DNA from: an uncultured Eubacteriales bacterium
Lineage (GTDB): Bacteria; Bacillota; Clostridia; Oscillospirales; Butyricicoccaceae
NCBI GenBank assembly: GCA_900555855.1
Contig: USML01000098.1
Location: 1-6,111 of the forward strand
Direction: 5' to 3'
Length of the DNA: 6,111 nt
How positions within the stretch are numbered: the stretch's first letter is position 1; each line of letters begins with the position of its first letter. Positions 1 to 4,666 of this stretch are shown in pieces. Under the pieces are notes generated by a model, which saw only the letters and a program-made list of their open reading frames with translations, was not told the origin of the DNA and searched no databases. The translations under genes and the position numbers were made by a program.

Positions 1-140
1 CCTCTGACGAGGGAGCTGTCGCCGCAGGCGACTGAGGGAGAGAATTTGCAACCAGTAGGCGCTGGGCGGTTCCCCATGGGGGTTCACCATATCTCTCCCT
101 CCGTCAAACCCTCCGGGTTTGCCACCTCCCTCGTCAGAGG
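1..140. repeat. Structured inverted-repeat element (MITE/REP-like), left end possibly cut by the window
   Basis: Bases 1-15 (CCTCTGACGAGGGAG) are the exact reverse complement of 126-140. A second inner pair, 34-43 (GAGGGAGAGA) with 92-101, is also exact. Each arm carries its own small hairpin between the outer and inner pairs: GTCGCC/GGCGAC at 18-32 on the left and CAAACCC/GGGTTTG at 105-121 on the right. The middle (44-91) has two more short hairpins, CCAG/CTGG at 52-65 and CCCC/GGGG at 72-81. No convincing coding sequence lies here. The layout resembles a miniature inverted-repeat element or a REP-like structured repeat. Because the terminal repeat starts at base 1, the element may continue to the left. 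It lies downstream of selD, so it could also affect the 3' end of that transcript. Copy number cannot be judged from one window. Confidence 0.7.
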
Positions 141-147
141 GAGGCAA

Positions 148-206
148 GACGAAAGACGGGGGACGAAGGACGGGAGGTGGCTCGCTCCATCGTCTTTCGT
201 CCCCCG
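148..206. repeat. Tandem GACGRRR heptamers with an inverted partner
   Basis: Four consecutive heptamers occupy 148-175: GACGAAA, GACGGGG, GACGAAG, GACGGGA. Downstream, 191-206 holds the opposite-strand version. Bases 191-201 are the exact reverse complement of 148-158, and 196-206 are the exact reverse complement of 157-167, so two alternative 11-bp stems can form with the same downstream arm. The block is bracketed by a 10-bp direct repeat, GGGAGGCAAG, at 139-148 and 210-219. This is non-coding sequence between the left repeat element and the end of selD. Confidence 0.65.
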
Positions 207-208
207 CA

Positions 209-238
209 GGGGAGGCAAGGGGTGGTGGTGGTAGGTGG
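209..238 (+). repeat. G-rich tract with GGT triplets next to the selD stop
   Basis: The plus strand has runs of GGGG, GG, GGGG and then GGT triplets up to GGTGG at 234-238, ending six bases from the selD stop codon. Enough GG runs are present for a two-layer G-quadruplex on the plus strand. The selD mRNA would carry the complementary C-rich strand, so any G-quadruplex would be in DNA or in an antisense RNA. Function is unknown. Confidence 0.4.
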
Positions 239-244
239 CCCGCT

Positions 245-1294
245 TCAATCCAGCTCGATGGCGGTTTTCTGGGGCGGGAGCACCTGGCCCACGATGGCGC
301 TCCAGGGGGCGAAGGGCCGCAGCAGCGCCAAAAGCCGCTCCGCCTGATCCGGCGGCAGGGAGACCAGCAGCCCGCCGGAGGTCTGGGGATCGGACGCCAG
401 ATCCAGAAGGACCTGCTCCGCGCCGGGCAGAAGGGTCAGATGGGGACGGACATAGTCCTGGTTCCGGTAAGCGCCGGAGGGGATCACGCCCATCTCCGCC
501 ATCTCCCGGGCCTCCCGCATCAGGGGCAGGGCCTTTCCGTGGAGCCGGATGGTAACGCTGCCCTCCTGCGTCATTTCAAAGGCATGGCCCAGCAGGCCAA
601 AGCCGGTCACATCGGTGCAGGCGTGGACCTGCTCCACCTGCAGGACGGCCTGTCCTGCCCTGGCGTTCAGGGTGGCCATATGGGCATAGACCTCGTCCCG
701 GGCTTCCGGGGAGATCAGATCCGCCTTCAGCGCCGTGGTCAAAATACCTGCGCCCAGCGGCTTGGTGAGCACAAGCACATCCCCCGGCAGGGCGCCTACA
801 TTGCGCAGGATCCGGTCCGGATGGACAAAGCCGGTGACGCACAGGCCGTATTTCGGCTCGTTGTCCTGAATGGTGTGGCCGCCGGCAATGACGCAGCCGG
901 CCTCCACGGCCTTGCTGTGGCCGCCCTCTAAAATGCCCCGCACGGTCTGCAGGGAAAGGCAGTTGGGAACGCACAGAAGATTCATGGCCAGCTTGGGCAC
1001 GCCGCCCATGGCGTAAACATCGCTGAGGGCGTTTGCCGCGGCGATCTGGCCAAAGAGATAGGGATCGTCCACGATGGGCGTGAAAAAGTCCACCGTCTGG
1101 ATGACGGCCACCTCCGGCGAGACCTGATAAACGCAGGCGTCGTCGCTGCTGTCATAGCCCACCAGCAGGCGCTTGTCCGTGCAGTTGGGCAGGTCAGTCA
1201 AAATCTCCGTCAGGGCACCCGGCCCCAGCTTTGCCGCTCACCCGGCGGCGGAGGTCATTTGCGTCAGGGGAAGCTCCTTGGAATGGGCAGACAT
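245..1294 (-). CDS. selD: Selenide, water dikinase (selenophosphate synthetase), selenocysteine-containing
   Basis: SelD makes selenophosphate from selenide and ATP, the selenium donor for Sec-tRNA and for tRNA 2-selenouridine. I read 349 residues, with UGA at 1238-1240 decoded as Sec at residue 19. Upstream of that UGA the frame is open from ATG 1292-1294 and gives the family's N-terminal glycine-rich loop, TSAAG-U-AAKLGPGAL, with Lys22 in the place of the essential lysine. Metal/ATP aspartates are visible as D52 (SSDDACVY), D69 (TVDFFTPIVDDP) and D92 (NALSDVYAMGG). Further family motifs are AGGHT, DVTGFGLLGH and, near the C-terminus, DPQTSGGLL. Length matches the usual ~345-350. GAGGTG (1301-1306) lies 6 nt before the ATG. 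A call beginning after the UGA (ATG at 1199-1201) would lose the catalytic loop. The gene lies 19 nt after the lysR stop, so the two are probably cotranscribed. Confidence 0.93.
1211..1240 (-). promoter_or_regulatory. Sec UGA codon and candidate bacterial SECIS hairpin in selD
   Basis: The UGA is at 1240-1238 (minus strand). Starting 11 nt after it, 1227-1222 (TGGGGC) can pair with 1216-1211 (GCCCTG), giving four G-C/C-G pairs plus two G-U pairs, closed by the loop CGGGT (1221-1217). The loop begins 17 nt after the UGA and has a G as its second base. Both features match what is generally described for SelB-binding bacterial SECIS elements: a short stem-loop close behind the UGA with G in the first two loop positions. 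The assignment is by eye and has not been folded computationally. Confidence 0.7.
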
Positions 1295-1313
1295 AGATTT
1301 CACCTCAAGATCG

Positions 1314-2243
1314 TCAGAGAATGGAAGGGGACAGATGCTTTTCCGCCTGGCTGCGGACGATGGCGGCAAAGGCGCGGGCCAGCTCGCTGGGGGTGCTTTT
1401 TTTGCGCCAGGCCATGTAGATGCTGCGCTCCAGCGGCTGAGTGTCCAGCTCAAACTGCAGCACATGGCCGGCCTGCACCTGGGCGCGCACGGCCAAAAGC
1501 GACAGGATCGAGACGCCGGAGCCCCGGGCCACCAGCTGCTGCAGTACGGCAGGGTCGGAAACATAGGCCATCACCCGCATCTGATGGGCGTCCAGCCGCA
1601 GACGGCTGATATAGTTGTCGATGACCTTCTGGGTGCCGGAGCCGTGTTCCCGAAAGATCAGCGGATGGTGCTGCAGCAGATCCCGGCCCAAAACGCCCTT
1701 CTGCTGCAGGGCGGCAAATTCCGGCGTGTTTGGCGTGATCATCACCAGCCGGTCCAGCGCCACGGGTTCATAGGAAAGATTCTGCCGGTCGTCGGAGGAG
1801 CCTACGAAGCCCAGCTGAATGTCGCCGTCCAGCAGCAGCTGATGGATCTGGCCGCTGTCGCCGCAGCGCAGCGTGCAGCAGCAATCGGGCCAGGCGGCGG
1901 AAAACTCCGCCAGATAGCCGGGCAGAAGGCTCTGGGCGGGAACGGTGGAGGCCCCGATGGCCAGCTCCCGCCGGGGATCGCCCATCACATCGGAGCGCAG
2001 GGCTGTGCATTTCGCCAGAATGTCCCGGGCGTATTGATAGACCCGCTTTCCGTCCGGCGTGAGCACCATATTGCGCTTGGACTTCCGGCGGAACAGCACC
2101 ACATGGAGGGATTCCTCCAGGGCGCGGATATGGGAGCTGACGGTGGACTGGGCCAGATAAAGCCGCTTGGCGGCCTCGGTGAAGCTGCCGTAGTCAACGA
2201 TGGCCACAAAGATCTCCAGCTGCCGCAGATTGATATCGGTCAT
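1314..2243 (-). CDS. LysR-family transcriptional regulator of the selenium locus
   Basis: A 309-residue LysR-type regulator, the normal length for the family. The N-terminus (about residues 5-60) is a winged helix-turn-helix: INLRQLEIFVAI, then FTEAAKRLYLAQSTVSSHIRALE as the DNA-contacting helices. Residues from about 93 form the periplasmic-binding-protein-like effector domain, with ASTVPAQSLLPGYL and the REHGSGTQ segment (198-205) seen in CysL-like members. A LysR subfamily associated with selenium metabolism exists, and the neighbours place this protein there. I start at ATG 2241-2243 because the family begins just before the NLRQLEIF segment and an AAAGGAGGG ribosome site lies upstream at 2256-2264; more upstream in-frame ATGs lie at or before the predicted transcription start. 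The effector domain carries an odd cysteine cluster, CCCTLRC (121-127). The ligand is unknown; selenium or redox state is my inference. Confidence 0.9.
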   Translation of the reverse strand: MTDINLRQLEIFVAIVDYGSFTEAAKRLYLAQSTVSSHIRALEESLHVVLFRRKSKRNMVLTPDGKRVYQYARDILAKCTALRSDVMGDPRRELAIGASTVPAQSLLPGYLAEFSAAWPDCCCTLRCGDSGQIHQLLLDGDIQLGFVGSSDDRQNLSYEPVALDRLVMITPNTPEFAALQQKGVLGRDLLQHHPLIFREHGSGTQKVIDNYISRLRLDAHQMRVMAYVSDPAVLQQLVARGSGVSILSLLAVRAQVQAGHVLQFELDTQPLERSIYMAWRKKSTPSELARAFAAIVRSQAEKHLSPSIL

Positions 2244-2259
2244 AGGGACGCGCGTCCCT
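2244..2259 (-). promoter_or_regulatory. 16-bp perfect palindrome between the lysR ribosome site and its start codon
   Basis: AGGGACGCGCGTCCCT is its own reverse complement. It fills the space directly before the lysR ATG and overlaps the last bases of the GGAGG (2257-2261), which is otherwise 13 nt from the ATG, longer than usual. In RNA it could form a 5-6 bp GC-rich hairpin that covers part of the ribosome site or shortens the effective spacing. In DNA it could be an operator. Its role is inference. Confidence 0.55.
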
Positions 2260-2325
2260 CCTTTCAGGCGGACTTTTTCGAAAAAAGCGATAAAAGCCCC
2301 TTGCCGTAATTCCATGATCGCCTTT

Positions 2326-2354
2326 ATTTTAGCGGTCTTCGGGCAAAAAGTCAA
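2326..2354 (-). promoter_or_regulatory. Predicted sigma-A promoter of lysR-selD
   Basis: On the minus strand TTGACT (2354-2349) is followed after exactly 17 nt by TAAAAT (2331-2326), close to the vegetative consensus. Transcription would start near 2319, leaving a leader of about 75 nt. That leader holds a TTTTTCGAAAAA palindrome (2274-2285) and the GC-rich palindrome before the start codon. Confidence 0.7.
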
Positions 2355-2430
2355 ATCGAAATCCCCGCAGAGACGCCTGCGCCGGAGCCGGGAGGGCAAA
2401 ACATCTGAAAAAACAATAAAAAAGCGAAAT

Positions 2431-2443
2431 TATCGGAAAAATC
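2431..2443 (+). promoter_or_regulatory. Candidate operator upstream of yedF (shared with yedE)
   Basis: TATCGGAAAAATC here and TATCGGGAAAATC at 4567-4579 match at 12 of 13 bases. Each ends exactly 26 bp before a TATACT -10 hexamer. That puts the site at about -39 to -51, where LysR activators commonly contact DNA. A further part-copy in reverse orientation, GGATTTTC, lies at 2459-2466. The LysR protein encoded next door is the obvious candidate to bind it; that is inference. Confidence 0.55.
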
Positions 2444-2446
2444 TAT

Positions 2447-2475
2447 CGTTCATTTGCCGGATTTTCTGTTATACT
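2447..2475 (+). promoter_or_regulatory. Predicted promoter of the yedF operon, with a weak -35
   Basis: TATACT at 2470-2475 is a good -10. The hexamer 17 nt upstream, CGTTCA (2447-2452), is a poor -35, which fits a promoter that needs an activator. Transcription would start near 2482, at the GC-rich palindrome. Confidence 0.6.
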
Positions 2476-2481
2476 GAGGGT

Positions 2482-2495
2482 GGCCCCGCGGGGCC
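2482..2495 (+). promoter_or_regulatory. 14-bp palindrome at the predicted transcription start of yedF
   Basis: GGCCCCGCGGGGCC is a perfect palindrome lying 6 nt after the -10. The transcript would begin with or just before it, so it could cap the mRNA as a 5' hairpin, or be a DNA site overlapping the start point. It is upstream of the ribosome site (2512-2517) and does not cover it. Confidence 0.5.
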
Positions 2496-2526
2496 GGAAT
2501 TTTGAATCATGAAGGAGCGCTTGCAT

Positions 2527-3132
2527 ATGATCCAGGTCAACGCAATGGGCGACGCCTGCCCGATCCCTGTGGTAAAAACGAAAAAGGCCCTGCAGGAGCT
2601 GAAGGGGCCCGGCGCCGTGGAGACGCTGGTAGACAATGAGACTGCCGTGCAGAACCTGCTGAAGCTGGCGGCCTCCCTGCACTATACCGCCGTCAGCAAG
2701 CAGCTGGAGCCGGGCCGGTATGCGGTGACCGTCACCGTGGCGGAAAACGCCGCGGCCCCCGCGCAGGAAGCGTTTGTCTGCGACAGCTGCCAGACGCCCC
2801 GGCTGGTGGCCGTGATCTCCTCCGACCGGATGGGCGGCGGCGACGATACCCTGGGCGCGGCACTGATGAAGGCGTTTCTCTTTGCCCTGAGCCAGCAGGA
2901 GCGTCTGCCCCAGACCATCCTGTTTTACAACGGCGGCGCAAAGCTCACCTGTCAGGGCTCCCCTTCGCTGGAGGACCTGCAGGGCATGGCGGCCCGGGGC
3001 GTGGAGATCCTCACCTGCGGCACCTGCCTGAACCATTACGGTCTGAAGGAGCAGCTGGCCGTGGGCGAGGTCACCAATATGTATGCCATCGTGGAAAAGA
3101 TGGCCGCCGCCGACCGGATCCTCCGGCCCTGA
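2527..3132 (+). CDS. yedF: Selenium metabolism protein YedF (TusA-like domain plus DsrE-like domain)
   Basis: A 201-residue two-domain protein. Residues 1-72 are a TusA/SirA-like fold with the signature CPIP, whose Cys11 is the family's sulfur/selenium-carrying residue. Residues from about 91 form the DsrE-like domain of YedF proteins, with SSDRMGGGDDTLG (98-110), MKAFLFAL and the terminal ILTCGTCLNHYGL (C164, C167) followed by GEVTNMY. The CDSC pair (C85, C88) sits in the linker. YedF proteins occur in genomes with selenium traits; the biochemical role is not settled, but a cytosolic Se/S carrier is likely. I start at ATG 2527 because AAGGAG (2512-2517) lies 9 nt before it. The in-frame ATG at 2509 has no ribosome site and would place that AAGGAG inside the gene. 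First gene of its operon. Confidence 0.92.
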   Translation: MIQVNAMGDACPIPVVKTKKALQELKGPGAVETLVDNETAVQNLLKLAASLHYTAVSKQLEPGRYAVTVTVAENAAAPAQEAFVCDSCQTPRLVAVISSDRMGGGDDTLGAALMKAFLFALSQQERLPQTILFYNGGAKLTCQGSPSLEDLQGMAARGVEILTCGTCLNHYGLKEQLAVGEVTNMYAIVEKMAAADRILRP

Positions 3133-3136
3133 GCAC

Positions 3137-4270
3137 ATGATCTATCTGGACAACGCGGCCACCACCCTGCGCAAGCCGCCGGAGGTCATCGAAGCGGTGG
3201 TGCGGGCCATGGGCTCCATGGGCAACAGCGCCCGGGGCACCCACGACGAAGCGCTGGCGGCTTCCCGGGTGATCTATGATACCCGCTGCCGGCTGGCGGC
3301 GCTGTTTCGCTGCCCCCGGCCCGACCATGTGGTCTTTACCTGCAACAGCACGGAGGCGCTGAATATCGCCATCTGCGGGGCCATCCCGCCGGGGAGCCAT
3401 GTGATCTCCACCGATCTGGAGCACAACAGCGTGCTGCGGCCCCTTTACCGGCTGGAGGCGGAGCGGGGCAATTCCCTGAGCTTCGTCCCGGCAGACCGGC
3501 AGGGCCGGCCGGATTACGCCGCCTTTGAAGCGCTCATCCGCCCGGAGACCCGGGCCATCGTCTGCACCCATGCCTCCAACCTCACCGGCAACGCCGTGGA
3601 CATCGCCCGGGTGGGGGCCGTCGCAAAAAAGCACGGCCTTCTGTTTATCGTAGACGCTTCCCAGAGCGCCGGCGTCCTGCCCATTGATATGCAGGCCATG
3701 CAGATCGACATCCTTTGCTTCACCGGGCACAAATCCCTCATGGGCCCGCAGGGCACTGGCGGACTGTGTCTGGCGGAGGGCGTCTCCATCCGCCCCTTCA
3801 AGGTAGGGGGGACGGGCGTCCAGACCTATTCCCGCAGCCAGCCGGCCCAGCTGCCCGTGCTGCTGGAAGCGGGCACCCTCAACGGCCACGGCATCGCCGG
3901 GCTGGAGGCGGCGCTGGCCTTTTTGGAGCGGACGGGCATCGAAACGGTCCATGCCCACGAGATGGCCCTGCTGCAGCGATTTTGCCAGGGCGTGGAGCAG
4001 ATCCCCGGCGTCCGCCTTTATGGCGATTTTACCGGGCCGCGGACGGCCGTGGCGGCGCTGAACATCGGCACGCTGGATTCCGGCGAGGTGGCCGACGCCC
4101 TCTCCCAGGATTACGGCATCGCAACCCGTCCCGGCGCACACTGCGCCCCCCGGATGCATGAAGCGCTGGGCACAAAGGAGCAGGGGGCAGTGCGCTTCAG
4201 CTTTGGCTGGTACAATACGGAAGAAGAAGTCGATGCGGCCATCCGCGCCGTCAGGGAGCTGGCAGAATGA
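3137..4270 (+). CDS. Class V aminotransferase / cysteine desulfurase, EF2568 type
   Basis: A 377-residue PLP enzyme of the NifS/SufS superfamily, in the subgroup named after Enterococcus faecalis EF2568, which is found near selD. It opens with MIYLDNAATT, typical of desulfurases. H96 (LEHNSVL), D173 (VDASQS) and the GHKSLMGP segment with PLP-binding Lys199 are all present. Near the C-terminus RPGAHCAP places Cys336 where group II desulfurases have their persulfide-forming cysteine. It may release S from cysteine or Se from selenocysteine for the carriers encoded around it; substrate preference cannot be read from sequence. The start is ATG 3137, 4 nt after the yedF stop. No clear ribosome site precedes it, so translation is probably coupled to yedF. 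An in-frame ATG at 3083 would add 18 residues unlike the family. Confidence 0.9.
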   Translation: MIYLDNAATTLRKPPEVIEAVVRAMGSMGNSARGTHDEALAASRVIYDTRCRLAALFRCPRPDHVVFTCNSTEALNIAICGAIPPGSHVISTDLEHNSVLRPLYRLEAERGNSLSFVPADRQGRPDYAAFEALIRPETRAIVCTHASNLTGNAVDIARVGAVAKKHGLLFIVDASQSAGVLPIDMQAMQIDILCFTGHKSLMGPQGTGGLCLAEGVSIRPFKVGGTGVQTYSRSQPAQLPVLLEAGTLNGHGIAGLEAALAFLERTGIETVHAHEMALLQRFCQGVEQIPGVRLYGDFTGPRTAVAALNIGTLDSGEVADALSQDYGIATRPGAHCAPRMHEALGTKEQGAVRFSFGWYNTEEEVDAAIRAVRELAE

Positions 4271-4503
4271 GAGAAAAGAAGCTTTATCTGGTGATCACCT
4301 TTCACACCACGGCGGCGGCCATGGCCATGGAGCGGCTCTGCCGGGAGCAGGCGCTGCCCGGACGGCTGATCCCCGTCCCCCGGGAGATCACCGCCGACTG
4401 CGGCATGGCCTGGCGGGCCAAGCCGGAGGATCAGCCGGCGCTGGAGGCCCTCACCGGGCAGGAGGGGCTGGAAACAGAGGGCTTTTACCAGCTGCTGCTC
4501 TGA
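4267..4503 (+). CDS. DUF3343 small protein, putative Se/S carrier
   Basis: A 78-residue cytosolic protein. The N-terminus KKLYLVITFHTTAAAMAMER and the central LIPVPREITADCGMAWR are the DUF3343 pattern, with Cys45 in the conserved DCG position. The family is annotated as a putative Se/S carrier and travels with selenium genes. No membrane segment or signal peptide is seen. The start ATG overlaps the stop of the desulfurase gene (ATGA), and AGGGAG (4253-4258) lies 8 nt before it, so the two are translated together. The context suggests Cys45 could accept Se or S from the desulfurase; this is inference. It is the last gene before a strong terminator. Confidence 0.85.
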   Translation: MREKKLYLVITFHTTAAAMAMERLCREQALPGRLIPVPREITADCGMAWRAKPEDQPALEALTGQEGLETEGFYQLLL

Positions 4504-4524
4504 AAATTTCTGCAAAAAAGAAGA

Positions 4525-4567
4525 AAAAGGCGGTTTCTATCCTGCTTTTCGATAGAAACCGCTTTTT
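4525..4567 (+). terminator. Rho-independent terminator after the DUF3343 gene
   Basis: GCGGTTTCTATC (4530-4541) pairs perfectly over 12 bp with 4551-4562, with a 9-nt loop, followed by TTTTT (4563-4567). An A-run on the 5' side (4524-4528) can extend the stem against the T-run. This separates yedF-desulfurase-DUF3343 from yedE. Confidence 0.92.
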
Positions 4568-4579
4568 ATCGGGAAAATC
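4567..4579 (+). promoter_or_regulatory. Candidate operator upstream of yedE (shared with yedF)
   Basis: TATCGGGAAAATC is the second copy of the element at 2431-2443, again 26 bp before a TATACT -10. Here it contains a CGG-N6-CCG dyad (4570-4581). It begins at the last T of the terminator's T-run, so terminator and operator are packed with no gap. Confidence 0.55.
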
Positions 4580-4582
4580 CGT

Positions 4583-4611
4583 TTGCTTTTTCCAATTGTA
4601 AAATTTATACT
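4583..4611 (+). promoter_or_regulatory. Predicted promoter of yedE-tusA
   Basis: TTGCTT (4583-4588) and TATACT (4606-4611) are separated by 17 nt, giving a plausible vegetative promoter just after the terminator. Transcription would begin near 4618, with a leader of about 50 nt that includes a weak TGAGC/GCTCA hairpin (4621-4639). Confidence 0.7.
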
Positions 4612-4666
4612 GGAAGCAGCTGAGCTCCTGCATGGCTCAAAAAGAAAGAATTGGAGTGAACGAACA

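Noticed and set aside
1..244. CRISPR array or tRNA/rRNA gene in the left repeat region
   Set aside because: The repeats are inverted and of unequal spacing, not direct repeats with spacers, and no cloverleaf or rRNA-like sequence was seen here or elsewhere in the window.
245..1201. selD beginning at the ATG after the UGA (318 residues), or selD as a pseudogene broken by a stop
   Set aside because: The sequence upstream of the UGA is a good SelD N-terminus in the same frame, with its own ribosome site, and the UGA falls at the family's Sec/Cys position.
1173..2309. Long open frame on the plus strand opposite lysR (378 codons), and similar ones opposite selD (119-931), the desulfurase gene (3071-4159) and yedE (4637-5602)
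   Set aside because: They are antisense to well-recognised genes, have low-complexity Gly/Gln/His/Arg-rich translations and no family motifs; this is expected in GC-rich DNA.
2244..2399. Longer lysR reading from upstream ATG codons at 2397-2399 or 2313-2315
   Set aside because: The first lies upstream of the promoter -35 and the second only about 5 nt after the predicted transcription start; the added residues do not resemble LysR proteins.
2509..2526. yedF starting at ATG 2509
   Set aside because: No ribosome site precedes it, and the clear AAGGAG lies between it and ATG 2527.
3083..3136. Desulfurase gene starting at ATG 3083 inside yedF
   Set aside because: The added 18 residues are a frame-shifted reading of the yedF C-terminus, and the family begins at MIYLDNAATT.
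4583..4666. yedE starting at TTG 4583
   Set aside because: The TTG is part of the predicted -35, so it would not be in the transcript; ATG 4667 has a ribosome site and a normal membrane-protein N-terminus.
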